A stretch of DNA of 64,000 nt from an uncultured Opitutia bacterium (GTDB taxonomy: Bacteria > Verrucomicrobiota > Verrucomicrobiia > Opitutales > Opitutaceae): NCBI GenBank assembly GCA_903827245.1, contig CAIKHO010000065.1, forward strand, positions 34,616-98,615. The letters run 5' to 3'. A model generated the notes under the pieces. The model was not told where the DNA came from and searched no databases. It was given only the letters and a program-made list of their open reading frames with translations. Of this stretch, positions 26,970 through 35,443 are shown piece after piece. Position numbers and translations under genes: made by a program. Position 1 is the first letter of the stretch, and the number at the start of each line of letters is the position of its first letter.

Positions 26970-28814
26970 ATGAATTCCGAAGCCGTCTCCGCGCTCATCG
27001 CCAAAAATCCGTCCCTCAAGGCGGCCAAAGCCAAGCTAGAGGCGATGGAGCCCGGCAGTTACGTGATCCACCGGAGCTGGGGTTTCGGCCACATCAAGAG
27101 CTACGACGACGCCGCGCAGAAGCTGCTCATCGATTTCAAGGGCAAGAAAAACCACCCCATGGACCCGACCTTCTGCCTGACCACCATGGAGGTGCTGCCC
27201 GAGAAGCACCTGCTCGTCCGCAAGGAGACCGAGGCCAAGAAGATCGCCGAGCTCATCGCCGATGATCCCGTCCAGCTCGTCGTCGAGGCCCTCCAGGCCC
27301 ACCCCAACCACGCCACCACCGCCATCGACCTCGAGATCACCCTCGCCCAGGTCGTCGGCGAGGAGAAGTTCAAGAAATGGTGGTCCGCCGCCAAGAAGGC
27401 CATCGGCAAGGACCCCCGCATCTCTGTGCCCGAGAAGAAGACCGAGCTCTACGTCCTCCGCGACGTGCCCGTCTCCGCCCAGGACGAGATCCTCGAGCAA
27501 TTCAACGGCACCCGCTCCGCCCGCCGCCGCATCCTCCTCGCCGAGGAGCTGCTCGACGCCGCCGACAAGAAAAACCTCAAGACCGACCTCGCCTCCATCC
27601 TCTCCGGCCTTGCCGACGCGGTGAAGGACAGCAACCAGATCGACGCCTCCGAGCGCCTCTACGGTGCCGCCGTCCGCGACGACCTCGCCAAGCTGCTCGG
27701 CAACGAGACCGCCTTCGAGCCCACCCAGGCTTCCCTCATCGCCAACATCCGCGATCTCCCGGCCATCGCCGAAAAAATCCCGGTGCAGTTCCAGAGCCGG
27801 TTCCTCGAGCTCGTCAAGGAGACCCACCCGATCGAGTACCGCGACATCGGCTTCACCCTGCTCAAGAGCAGCCAAGGCAAGTTCACCACCGAGTGCATCA
27901 ATTTCCTGGTCGAGAACGGCCACGCCGACGAGCTCGCCGCCACCCTCAAGCGCTGGCAGACCGAGCAGAACCTCCGCGCCCCGGTCCTCCTGTGGGTCGT
28001 CAAGAACCGCCACTCGAAGAAGTTCGCCAAGCTGCTCAACGACCTCATCACCCCGCGCCTGCTCAGCGCCATCTTCTTCGCCATCGACTACGAGGCCCTG
28101 CAGGCGTCGAGCGCGCGCCGCATCCCGCTCGGCGACATCCTCAGCGAAGACACCGACCTGATCTCCGACCTGCTGTCGACCGCCGACCCCGAGACCGCGC
28201 GCGACCTCGCCAACACCCTCATGCTCAACCAGGGCTTCGAGGAACTGACGAAGAAGTCCCTCCTCGCCCGCTTCATCAAGATCTTCCCTGGCATCCAGTC
28301 CCTCGTCGCCGAGGCCGCCGACAGCAAGGAGGAGCAGCTCCTCGTGTCCCGCGAGAGCTTCGAGCGCAAGCGCACCGAGTACGAGACCATCGTCTCGAAG
28401 AAGATCCCCGAGAACTCCAAGGCCATTGCGGCCGCCCGCGAGCACGGCGATCTCAAGGAAAACTCCGAGTACAAGATGGCCAAGCAGGACCAGCAGGTGC
28501 TCATGGCCCAGAAATCGCAGCTCGAGAAGGAACTCGCCCGCGCCCGCGTCAACGACTTCAAGGAGGCCACCATCGACCAGGTTAGCGTCGGCACCATCGT
28601 CGAGGTCAAGGACGCCAAGGGCGGCAAGACTTCCCGCTACACCGTGCTCGGCGCCTGGGACAGCAACCCCGACGCCGGCGTCATTTCCTACAAGACCCCG
28701 CTCGGCCTCGCCTTCCTCGGCCGCAAGCTCGGCGACCAGGTCAAGGTGAAGCTCGGCTCCGGCGAGGAAAACTACGAGATCACCAATATCTCCCGCTACG
28801 TTGACGCGAAGTAG
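26970..28814 (+). CDS. greA: GreA/GreB-family transcription elongation factor with long N-terminal extension
   Basis: A 614-residue protein. The last 160 residues are a Gre factor: a coiled coil with the tip motif HGDLKENSEYKMAKQDQ, carrying the acidic residues that trigger RNA cleavage in stalled RNA polymerase, then the FKBP-like C-terminal domain. Ordinary GreA has about 160 residues. The extra 450 start with a small beta domain (YVIHRSWGFGHIKSYD, resembling a CarD/Tudor-like fold) followed by helical repeats. Long GreA forms are known from chlamydiae and relatives, which supports a PVC-group host. A terminator follows 28 bases after the stop. Confidence 0.88.
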   Translation: MNSEAVSALIAKNPSLKAAKAKLEAMEPGSYVIHRSWGFGHIKSYDDAAQKLLIDFKGKKNHPMDPTFCLTTMEVLPEKHLLVRKETEAKKIAELIADDPVQLVVEALQAHPNHATTAIDLEITLAQVVGEEKFKKWWSAAKKAIGKDPRISVPEKKTELYVLRDVPVSAQDEILEQFNGTRSARRRILLAEELLDAADKKNLKTDLASILSGLADAVKDSNQIDASERLYGAAVRDDLAKLLGNETAFEPTQASLIANIRDLPAIAEKIPVQFQSRFLELVKETHPIEYRDIGFTLLKSSQGKFTTECINFLVENGHADELAATLKRWQTEQNLRAPVLLWVVKNRHSKKFAKLLNDLITPRLLSAIFFAIDYEALQASSARRIPLGDILSEDTDLISDLLSTADPETARDLANTLMLNQGFEELTKKSLLARFIKIFPGIQSLVAEAADSKEEQLLVSRESFERKRTEYETIVSKKIPENSKAIAAAREHGDLKENSEYKMAKQDQQVLMAQKSQLEKELARARVNDFKEATIDQVSVGTIVEVKDAKGGKTSRYTVLGAWDSNPDAGVISYKTPLGLAFLGRKLGDQVKVKLGSGEENYEITNISRYVDAK

Positions 28815-28842
28815 GGCCAACGAAGTCGTCCTTCAGTTTCCC

Positions 28843-28874
28843 AACGCCGGGCTCAGCCCGGCGTTTTTGTTTTG
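28843..28874 (+). terminator. intrinsic terminator of the greA-like gene
   Basis: The arms aacgccgggct (28843-28853) and agcccggcgtt (28855-28865) form a strong GC-rich hairpin followed by TTTTTGTTTT. It lies just after the greA-like stop codon. Confidence 0.9.
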
Positions 28875-28894
28875 GCCTGCGATCAGGCCGATCC

Positions 28895-28995
28895 CGGATT
28901 TTTTGGCCGCAAAGAGGCACAAAATGACACGAAGAAATACATTCTGAAGGGATCGTTTTTGTGTCATTTCGTGCCTCTTCGTGGCAAAAAATCCG
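28895..28995. repeat. inverted repeat with 10-base periodic arms (AAGAGGCAC type)
   Basis: Arms 28895-28930 and 28961-28995 are reverse complementary at roughly 31 of 35 positions. Each arm reads as 10-base units (aaagaggcac, aaaatgacac, gaagaaatac; gtgtcatttc, gtgcctcttc, gtggcaaaaa). The same arms form the outer pair at 59981-60215, 31 kb away. Confidence 0.75.
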
Positions 28996-29011
28996 AGGTC
29001 CGACTCCTGAC

Positions 29012-29647
29012 ATGATCCACCTCCTTCAAGGCTTCCTCATCGGCTTCGCCCTCGCGGCACCCGTCGGACCCGTGGGCCTGCTCTGCATCCGCCGCTCCAT
29101 CGCCCATGGGCGCTTGGCGGGATTTCTGACCGGCCTCGGGGCGGCTTTTGCCGACGGCCTGTTCGGCCTCGCCGCCGTGCTCGGACTGGCGGCGGTCACC
29201 GCCTTTGTCGCGCGTCACGCCGGGGCCTTTCAACTCACCGGAGGAATCTTCCTGTTCCTGATGGGTCTTGCCATTCTCCGCCCGCAGCCGCGTCCGGGCG
29301 CCGGCGGTTCCTCGGATGCGGCCCGTCCGTCCACCGCGCGTCTGCCGGGGGTTTTCGTGTCGACCTTCCTCATTGCCGTGCTGAACCCGGCCACCATCGC
29401 GGCCTGCCTCGGTATTTTCACCAGCTTTGCGGTCGACCTGCACACGGCCGGCACGGGCCAGGCCTTTCTGCTGGTCCTCGGGGTTTTTCTCGGCTCGGCC
29501 GCGTGGTGGCTCATTCTCAGCAGCGCGGCCAGCGCCTTCGGCCGCCATCTCAACGGCGGCGGCCTCCGCATCATCGACCTTTCCGCCGGCACCCTCATCG
29601 CCGCCTTCGGCCTCTGGCAACTCGCCCGCCTCGCCCTCAGCCTCTGA
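29012..29647 (+). CDS. LysE/RhtB-family exporter
   Basis: A 211-residue protein with six predicted membrane helices and the N-terminal signature GFLIGFALAAPVGPVGLLCI, which is typical of LysE-type amino acid exporters. NPATIAACLGIFTSF matches the conserved helix-4 region. Substrate is not determinable. ATG 29012 lies 17 bases after the inverted repeat. Confidence 0.85.
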   Translation: MIHLLQGFLIGFALAAPVGPVGLLCIRRSIAHGRLAGFLTGLGAAFADGLFGLAAVLGLAAVTAFVARHAGAFQLTGGIFLFLMGLAILRPQPRPGAGGSSDAARPSTARLPGVFVSTFLIAVLNPATIAACLGIFTSFAVDLHTAGTGQAFLLVLGVFLGSAAWWLILSSAASAFGRHLNGGGLRIIDLSAGTLIAAFGLWQLARLALSL

Positions 29648-29720
29648 TTTTTTGTCACGGATCGCACCGATGGACACGGATGCCGATCCTCTCACAGGAG
29701 AAAACCCGAAGCTCGATCCA

Positions 29721-29804
29721 TTTGAACAGAAGGTAACCAAGGCAACCAAGAGCTCTCCCTTCAGCTCTTCTCCTTCATTCCCTCCGTTCCCTTCTGTTAA
29801 AACG
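29721..29804. repeat. inverted pair of 9-base periodic arrays (AACAGAAGG type)
   Basis: Left units gaacagaag, gtaaccaag, gcaaccaag (29724-29750) and right units cttcattcc, ctccgttcc, cttctgtta (29773-29799) are in exact 9-base register and reverse complementary in type. Just upstream, 29655-29690 (gtcacggatcgcaccgatgg...) looks like a remnant of yet another arm without a mate. Confidence 0.65.
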
Positions 29805-29874
29805 GATTAGGGATCGCGCTCTGGACTTCCCGAGCCTTGCAGCCCCGGCCCAACCTCCCCAGCCTCCGGCCCCG

Positions 29875-30822
29875 TTGAATGCTTCCTGGGACACGCTCAA
29901 GACCCTTTCCGACCCCACGCGGCTGCGTCTTCTTGCGCTCCTGCTCCGCGAGGAACTCTCCGTGGCCGAGCTCCAGGAAATCCTCGGCATGGCCCAGTCG
30001 CGCATCTCCTCGCAACTCGCCCTGCTCCGGCAGGCCGACCTCGTCAGCGACCGCCGCGACGGCAAGAAGGCGTTCTATTCCCTCCGGCCCGATCTTGCGG
30101 CCCGGACCCTCGCTCTCGTCCGGTCCGCGGTCGATTCGGTCGCCGAGCTCGCCGTGATGGGCGAGGACCGCGACAACCTCGACCGCATCCTCCAGAAACG
30201 CCGGCGCGTCTCCGAGCAGTACTTCAACCTGATCGCCGGCCGTCTCGGTAAAAACTATTGTCCTGGCCGCTCGTGGGAGGCCATCGGCCACCTCGCCCTG
30301 CACCTCGTGCCCGCGATCACCGTCGCCGACCTCGGCGCCGGCGAGGGCCTGCTCTCACAACTCCTTGCGCGGCGCGCCGCGCAGGTCTGGTGCATCGACA
30401 ATTCGCCCCGCATGGTCGAGGTCGGCACCGAGCTCGCGAAGAAGAACGGCCTCCACAACCTCGCCTACAAGCTCGGCGACATCGAGCAGGTGCCCCTGTC
30501 CGACCGGTCCGTCGACCTCGCCATCCTCAGCCAGGCCCTGCATCACGCGCAGCACCCGCAGCGCGCCGTCGAGGAGGCCTTCCGCATCCTCAAGCCCGGC
30601 GGCCAGGTCCTCGTGCTCGACCTCAACGAGCATACCTTCGAAAAGACCCGCGAGCTCTACGCCGATGTCTGGCTCGGCTTCAAGGAAAGCGCGCTGCACG
30701 CCTTCTTGAAAAAAGCCGGCTTCACCAAGGTCGAGGTCACCGCCGTCGCCCGGGAACCCACCGAGCCCCACTTCGAAACCCTGCTCGCCAGCGGCGTTAA
30801 GGCCGGAAAACTGCCCGGCTGA
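29875..30822 (+). CDS. ArsR-type regulator fused to SAM methyltransferase domain
   Basis: A 315-residue fusion. Residues 1-90 are a winged helix of the ArsR type (LSDPTRLRLLALLL, then the recognition helix MAQSRISSQLALLRQA). Residues about 140-300 are a class I methyltransferase with SAM motif I VADLGAGEGLLSQLL, a LSQALHHAQHP segment and LKPGGQVLVLDL. This architecture is common in several phyla; the methyltransferase-like domain may sense SAM/SAH or a related ligand. Start is uncertain: TTG at 29875 begins just before the helix, but CTG at 29821 in the same frame cannot be excluded. Confidence 0.85.
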   Translation: MNASWDTLKTLSDPTRLRLLALLLREELSVAELQEILGMAQSRISSQLALLRQADLVSDRRDGKKAFYSLRPDLAARTLALVRSAVDSVAELAVMGEDRDNLDRILQKRRRVSEQYFNLIAGRLGKNYCPGRSWEAIGHLALHLVPAITVADLGAGEGLLSQLLARRAAQVWCIDNSPRMVEVGTELAKKNGLHNLAYKLGDIEQVPLSDRSVDLAILSQALHHAQHPQRAVEEAFRILKPGGQVLVLDLNEHTFEKTRELYADVWLGFKESALHAFLKKAGFTKVEVTAVAREPTEPHFETLLASGVKAGKLPG

Positions 30823-30868
30823 CCCGGTAATTGTTACGGAGATGTAAACTCCATGGCCTGCCGCCCGG

Positions 30869-30976
30869 AACGTTGAACGATCCGGTGTCCCCTGCGTCTT
30901 CCCCCCTGTTGTTCAACGTTTGCTTGGCAATCAGGGTAGTGGGGGCCGTCTAGGGGTAGACGGCCCTCTTTTTTTG
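30869..30976 (+). ncRNA. candidate structured RNA ending in an intrinsic terminator
   Basis: Two strong structures lie in the 279-base gap after the ArsR-methyltransferase gene. The first is a perfect 10-bp stem, aacgttgaac (30869-30878) with gttcaacgtt (30911-30920), enclosing a pyrimidine-rich 32-base loop. The second is a 10-bp terminator hairpin. This could be an independent small RNA, or simply the 3' end of the upstream mRNA. It matches no RNA family I can name. Confidence 0.35.
30943..30976 (+). terminator. intrinsic terminator after the ArsR-methyltransferase gene
   Basis: Perfect 10-bp stem (gggccgtcta 30943-30952, tagacggccc 30957-30966), tetraloop gggg, followed by TCTTTTTTTG. It lies 120 bases after the stop codon. 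Confidence 0.9.
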
Positions 30977-31101
30977 CCGGCCGGCCCGCCCATCGGGCGA
31001 AATCCATCATCCGGGTGAAACTACGTACCGCCCGTGAGTAGTCACCGCAAACCAAGGGGAGTTGCCCGGAGGCACCGCCCTGACATCATCGGCACACGCC
31101 C

Positions 31102-31605
31102 ATGCCCTTCGCGTTCACCCGCAGCGCAGGTCCGGCCGGCCCTGACGGCCGGTCACGAGGCTTCACGCTCGTGGAAATCATGATCGTGGTCGCCCTGATC
31201 GGCATTCTGGCCGCGATCGCGATTCCCGCCGTGCGGCACCAGCAGCAGCGCGCCCAGAACAGCCGCTTCGTCAGCGATCTCCGGGTCTTCGCCGCAGCCT
31301 TCGAAACGTACGCCACCAAGAACGGCCGCTGGCCGGCCGATGCCAATCCCGGCGCAGTGCCAACCGGGATGTCCGGCGAACTGCGCGATGCAGACTGGAC
31401 CGTTGCCCAGACACCCATCGGCGGACAATGGGACTGGGACTACAAGTCGGCCGGGGTCACGGCCTGCATCTCCGTCCATACGGTGACTCTGACGCCGGAA
31501 CAGATGAAGGAGATCGACCGGATGATCGACGATGGCAACCTTGCCACCGGCAACTTCCGGACGACCTCGACCAGCGGCTACTACATCTACATCCTGCAGC
31601 CCTGA
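31102..31605 (+). CDS. prepilin-type (type IV pilin/pseudopilin) protein
   Basis: A 167-residue protein with a 20-residue leader ending in RSRG, followed by the mature end [18 protein letters not shown], with Phe at +1 and Glu at +5 as required for prepilin peptidase and assembly. The body has the alpha-spine and a variable C-terminal head. No pilus or type II secretion machinery gene is nearby. Stand-alone prepilin genes of this sort are numerous in verrucomicrobia. Confidence 0.88.
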   Translation: MPFAFTRSAGPAGPDGRSRGFTLVEIMIVVALIGILAAIAIPAVRHQQQRAQNSRFVSDLRVFAAAFETYATKNGRWPADANPGAVPTGMSGELRDADWTVAQTPIGGQWDWDYKSAGVTACISVHTVTLTPEQMKEIDRMIDDGNLATGNFRTTSTSGYYIYILQP

Positions 31606-31622
31606 GCCGGGGACTGTGCGGT

Positions 31623-31692
31623 GGTAGGAGCCTGCTTGCAGGCGAGTTTGGCTCCGTCCGCGTCCCTCATCGCCTGCAAGCATTCTCCTACC
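31623..31692. repeat. REPIN-like palindrome, family A variant
   Basis: Left unit 31623-31645 (ggtaggagcctgcttgcagg...) and right unit 31670-31692 match as inverted copies at 20 of 23 positions. Each unit is a CCTGC-tt-GCAGG hairpin with the same TAGGAGC head as the GCGGC-type elements. Related single unit at 57463. Confidence 0.75.
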
Positions 31693-31845
31693 TTCCGACC
31701 AAGCCGGAGCAAGCTCCGGGGTATCGGACCCATTGCGAATGAATCCGGCTGAGCCCGATCACACTGCCCGTCGCGCATTTCTCGACGAGGCCGGCATTGC
31801 AACTCTTGTCCCGGGCCTTCTACAGTCCGTCGGTCTGCCTGTCCG

Positions 31846-32391
31846 ATGACTATCCGAAAATTGTTCCTGCTCCTGTTGATTCCGGCTGCGGCGCTGCCGG
31901 CCGCAACCGACGACAACATCGAATTCTCGGGCGTGCTGGTCGTGCCAGACAAGACGACGGTCCACCTCGCGAGCCGGTCCAGCGGCACCTCTGCCTGGAT
32001 CGCTCTTGGCCAGAGTTTCGAAGGTTACATCGTGTCCGCCTACGAGGCGAAAACCGACACGATCGTGCTGACAAAGGAGGGCATGACAATTCGCGTGCGG
32101 CTCAACACCGCGAAGGTGAAGGAGGGTAAGCCCCCGCTGGATCCCCTGGTCGTGGCCCAGCTGACCAAGGCGGTCCTGAACAACCTCCGGCAGCTCGGCG
32201 CCGCCGCCGACCAGTACTACCTCGAGCATGGGACGAACCACGCGACGCTCGCCGACCTCATTGGGCCCACCAAATACATCCGGGAGCTCAAGAGCGTGGA
32301 CAACGAGGATTACAGCCAGCTGGACTTCACGCAGGGCAAGGATTTCAGCATCACCACGGGCAGCGGCATAACCGTCACCTACAAACAGTGA
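31846..32391 (+). CDS. exported protein: GspC/PilP-like beta domain joined to a pseudopilin-like C-terminal domain
   Basis: A 181-residue protein with signal peptide MTIRKLFLLLLIPAAALPA. Residues about 25-90 (FSGVLVVPDKTTVHL, WIALGQSFEGYIVSAYE) have the strand pattern of the HR/PilP-type domain of secretion anchors GspC and PilP. Residues about 105-181 (LNNLRQLGAAADQYYLEHG, LADLIGPTKYIRELKSVD) look like the globular head of verrucomicrobial pseudopilins but without any pilin N-terminal helix. The assignments are by eye. The following gene starts on its stop codon, so the two are coupled. Confidence 0.65.
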   Translation: MTIRKLFLLLLIPAAALPAATDDNIEFSGVLVVPDKTTVHLASRSSGTSAWIALGQSFEGYIVSAYEAKTDTIVLTKEGMTIRVRLNTAKVKEGKPPLDPLVVAQLTKAVLNNLRQLGAAADQYYLEHGTNHATLADLIGPTKYIRELKSVDNEDYSQLDFTQGKDFSITTGSGITVTYKQ

Positions 32392-32984
32392 AGTTTTCCG
32401 CCGCTTTCCCTCCAAGGGGCTTGCGCCCCATGCTTGTGCTGCTGGGTGCCTTGGCTGCCTGCGCCACTCTTTCCGCCCGGGAGGAAACGCTGGTCCCTTT
32501 TCAAGACCGCCAGGTCAGGGTCAAGGTGCCCGACACCTACCTCTTCGCCGCGGGCCGCACCGAAAGCGGCATCCTCACGGTAAAGATCAACGATCCCCTG
32601 CACCGGATCGACCTGGTGGTGTCGTTTTTCCCCGATGCCACCGGTCGGATGGCGACCGATGACGGCCAGCGGGGTTTCGTGGCGGATGCCAGCCGGCAAT
32701 TCGCCGAGGGCTCGGTCGAAATGAGCTACGACTTCCAGGAGCTGAAGCCCCGCGCGGGTGCAGGGCTGTATTGTGTGTTCACCGACGCTACCCTGGTCCG
32801 GAAGCTTCCGCTGCCACCCGGGGAATACCTGAAGGTTACGAGCGGGGTCAAAGCCTGGCCCGGCTGCTTCATCCTGTTCACGCTGCTGAGCAACGACACG
32901 ACCTCCGGGGAATACCAGGCTGCGCTGAAGCTCATCCAGGAAAGCTTCGAGGAAAAAGAACTTCCCGCAAAACCCCCGGCCTGA
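32388..32984 (+). CDS. exported protein of unknown function
   Basis: A 198-residue protein with a signal peptide (basic start, MLVLLGALAACATLSA, cleavage near SAREE). The GTG start at 32388 overlaps the TGA of the preceding gene. No motif is recognised. The body has regular beta-strand spacing and two Cys, at GLYCVF and WPGCFI, which could form a disulfide in the periplasm. Coupling suggests a joint role with the GspC-like protein. Confidence 0.65.
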   Translation: MKFSAAFPPRGLRPMLVLLGALAACATLSAREETLVPFQDRQVRVKVPDTYLFAAGRTESGILTVKINDPLHRIDLVVSFFPDATGRMATDDGQRGFVADASRQFAEGSVEMSYDFQELKPRAGAGLYCVFTDATLVRKLPLPPGEYLKVTSGVKAWPGCFILFTLLSNDTTSGEYQAALKLIQESFEEKELPAKPPA

Positions 32985-33051
32985 GCGGCAGCCTGGAGCC
33001 GAACGCAGGGTCGTCCCTCGCGGACGCCCGTGATCGACCACCCTTCCCCGC

Positions 33052-33414
33052 ATGCACAAACTGACCCTCGCTCTGCTGCTGGCCGCCTCCGTGGTTTTCA
33101 CCGGCTGCCGTTCCCATGCCCCGCGGTACCTCACGATCACCAACCCCGCCGGCGAGCAGATCCTTTCGCTGACCCGACTCGGCACCCACGCCAGCACCTC
33201 CTCGGTGCATCTCCGCGTCACCGGAAAAATCGACGGCGACGCCACGCTGGTCTTGCTGCAGGAAAAACAGCCCCGCCAGACACTCACGCTCGCCACCGGC
33301 GCAGTCGATACCAGCTGGCACGGCGACTGGTCCGGCAACCAGATGACCCTGCACTACCTGCCCGGCACGGTGAAAAGCGGCGGCCTCCAGATCACCTGCG
33401 AGTTTTCCGATTAG
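33052..33414 (+). CDS. small putative lipoprotein
   Basis: A 120-residue protein with a lipoprotein signal (MHKLTLALLLAASVV, lipobox FTGC). The mature part is a small all-beta domain with no motif I recognise (YLTITNPAGEQILSL, GGLQITCEFSD). It follows 67 bases after the previous exported protein and may belong to the same transcript. Confidence 0.65.
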   Translation: MHKLTLALLLAASVVFTGCRSHAPRYLTITNPAGEQILSLTRLGTHASTSSVHLRVTGKIDGDATLVLLQEKQPRQTLTLATGAVDTSWHGDWSGNQMTLHYLPGTVKSGGLQITCEFSD

Positions 33415-33465
33415 GGCCGCGATGAGGCGGAGTTTTAACCCGCCCTCTTCGACCCAGTCGGATTT

Positions 33466-33540
33466 TAGCCACTGATTCCACAAATAGCACAGATGATCGC
33501 GTGCGCTATCTGTGCCCATCGGTACAATCTGTACCTAAAC
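33466..33540. repeat. degenerate inverted repeat (CACAGAT type)
   Basis: gcacagat (33487-33494) pairs with atctgtgc (33508-33515), flanked by longer, weaker matches (ccactgattccacaaatag; ggtacaatctgtacc). The AGAT-rich left side and ATCT-rich right side follow the same purine/pyrimidine polarity as the other spacer elements. Confidence 0.5.
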
Positions 33541-33591
33541 TATTTGCAGGATCCACTGGCGGATCGGCGATCCCGCCCACTTCCGGCACCG

Positions 33592-35361
33592 TCACTCCAG
33601 CTTCATCCTCGCGCGGTAGAAGGCCTCGCACCTCGCGTAGATTTCCTTCGGCGAGCTCAGAGTGAGCGCCTCGGCGGCGAGCGCCCGGGCGTCGGCCATG
33701 GTCATCGCGCGGATGAGGTATTTGACCGCGGGCAGCAGCGGGGGCGTCATGCTCAGGCTGTCCACGCCGAGGCCGAGCAGCAGCGGCACGAAGACCGGGT
33801 CACCCGCCATCTCGCCGCAGACGCCGACCGAGATCTTCGCGCGGCGGGCCTCGTCCACGATGTGCTTGAGCGTGCGGATGACCGCGGGATGCGAGGGCTC
33901 GTAAAGGTGGGCGATGCGGTCGTTCACCCGGTCGATGGCGAGCAGGTACTGGATGAGATCGTTGGTGCCGATGCTGAAGAAATCGCACTGGCGCGCGAGG
34001 ATGTCGGCCGTGGCCGCGGCGCTGGGGATCTCGATCATGCTGCCTATCGCCATCTTTTCATCGAACGGCTGGCCGCGGGCGCACAGCTCCTCCTTGCACT
34101 CGGCCAGCACGGCGTTGGCGCGGTCGAGTTCCTCGCTGCCGCTGATCATCGGGTACATCAGGCGGATCGTGCCATGCACGCTCGCGAGCAGGATGGCCCG
34201 GAGCTGGTCCTTGAAAATCTCGGGGTGCTCGAGGCAGAAGCGGATGGCGCGGAAACCCATGAAGGGGTTGTCCTCCTTGGGGAAAAGGGTTGGATTGCCC
34301 GCCATGGGCTTGTCGCCGCCTAGGTCGAGCGTGCGGATGATCACCGGCGCCGGCGCGAGGGCCGCAACCACGGTCTTGTAGGCGATGAACTGCTCCTGCT
34401 CCGAGGGGATGCGGGCCGAGTTGAGGTAAAGGTACTCCGTGCGGAAGAGGCCGACGCCACTGGCAAAATATTCCTTCACCAGCGCCACCTCGTCCACCTT
34501 CTCGATGTTGGCCATGAGCGTGACCGCCACGCCGTCGAGCGTGACCGCCGGCTGCCGGTTGGCCTCCATCAGGCGGTCCTCGAAGCCTTTTTTCTGCAGG
34601 CGGATCTGGCCGTAGCGGAATAGCGTCTGCTCCGACGGGTTGATGATGACGGTGCCGTCGTAGCCGTCGACGATCGCCCAGTCGCCGTCCTGCACCCGCG
34701 TGGTGAGGTTCCGGACGCCCACCACCGCGGGGATCCGCATCGAGCGGGCGACAATCACGGCATGGCTCGTCTTGCTCCCGGTGTCGGTGACGATCGCCAG
34801 CGCCTGGCTGCGGTCGATGCTGGCGGAATCGGAGGGCGTGACGTCGTTGGCGACGATGATGCGCTTGTCCGCGAGCTTGCTGAGATTGTTCGCCGACTGG
34901 CCGAGGAGGTTCTGCAGGACGCGCTGGGCGACATCGCGGATGTCGCCGGCGCGCTCGCGCAGGTACTCGTCGTCGATCTGGTCGAATGCCTTGATGTAGC
35001 GCGAGGAGATCTGGTTGAAGCACGTCTCGATGTTGCGCGAGGTGGCCTCGAACTCGCGGATGGTCTCGCCGATCAGCGCCTGGTCCTCGAGCACCATCAG
35101 GTGCGCGTCAAAGATGCGGGCCTCGTCCGCACCCAGGTTTTTCTCCACCTCGTCCTGGATCTTGGAAATCTGCTGTCGCGTGAGCACGAGGGCCTGCTCG
35201 AAGCGTGCGATCTCCTCCATCCGCTTCGTCGGGTCGACCGTGTAGGTCGGCACCTCGACGTCACTCCGCAGGTAGACAAAGATCGGGCCATAGGCGATGC
35301 CCTGCGAGGCGGAGATGCCTTGCACGATGACTTCGCTTTTGGCGCGTGAATCCGAGGGCAT
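33592..35361 (-). CDS. ptsI: phosphoenolpyruvate-protein phosphotransferase (PTS enzyme I)
   Basis: The 589-residue enzyme I transfers phosphate from PEP to HPr. The phospho-accepting His200 lies in GSKTSHAVIVARS, the PEP-binding domain contains LDLGGDKPMAGNP (with FRAIRFCLEHPEIF), and the active-site Cys is in VGVCGEMAGDP. Length is normal. No ptsH or sugar-specific EII gene is near, so it may serve a regulatory PTS. Confidence 0.96.
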   Translation of the reverse strand: MPSDSRAKSEVIVQGISASQGIAYGPIFVYLRSDVEVPTYTVDPTKRMEEIARFEQALVLTRQQISKIQDEVEKNLGADEARIFDAHLMVLEDQALIGETIREFEATSRNIETCFNQISSRYIKAFDQIDDEYLRERAGDIRDVAQRVLQNLLGQSANNLSKLADKRIIVANDVTPSDSASIDRSQALAIVTDTGSKTSHAVIVARSMRIPAVVGVRNLTTRVQDGDWAIVDGYDGTVIINPSEQTLFRYGQIRLQKKGFEDRLMEANRQPAVTLDGVAVTLMANIEKVDEVALVKEYFASGVGLFRTEYLYLNSARIPSEQEQFIAYKTVVAALAPAPVIIRTLDLGGDKPMAGNPTLFPKEDNPFMGFRAIRFCLEHPEIFKDQLRAILLASVHGTIRLMYPMISGSEELDRANAVLAECKEELCARGQPFDEKMAIGSMIEIPSAAATADILARQCDFFSIGTNDLIQYLLAIDRVNDRIAHLYEPSHPAVIRTLKHIVDEARRAKISVGVCGEMAGDPVFVPLLLGLGVDSLSMTPPLLPAVKYLIRAMTMADARALAAEALTLSSPKEIYARCEAFYRARMKLE

Positions 35362-35443
35362 GAAGTGCGGCTGCCGCCCGACCGGGGCGGGGGTGGCGGC
35401 GCCGGACGATAACGCGCGGGCGCGCGCAGCGGGTCAATGCGAT

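Noticed and set aside
27036..28820. Minus-strand open frame rich in Glu, Leu, Val and Gly opposite the greA-like gene
   Set aside because: Composition is what results from reading Lys/Glu/Leu/Ala codons in reverse; the Gre motif on the plus strand is clear.
29879..30157. ATG-started frame at the beginning of the ArsR-methyltransferase gene
   Set aside because: It is shifted by one base from the frame carrying the winged-helix and methyltransferase motifs; its translation is Arg/Ser/Pro-rich noise.
30977..31101. Riboswitch upstream of the prepilin gene (c-di-GMP type considered)
   Set aside because: I could not match the conserved core or closing stems of the GEMM classes; only the terminator further upstream is clear.
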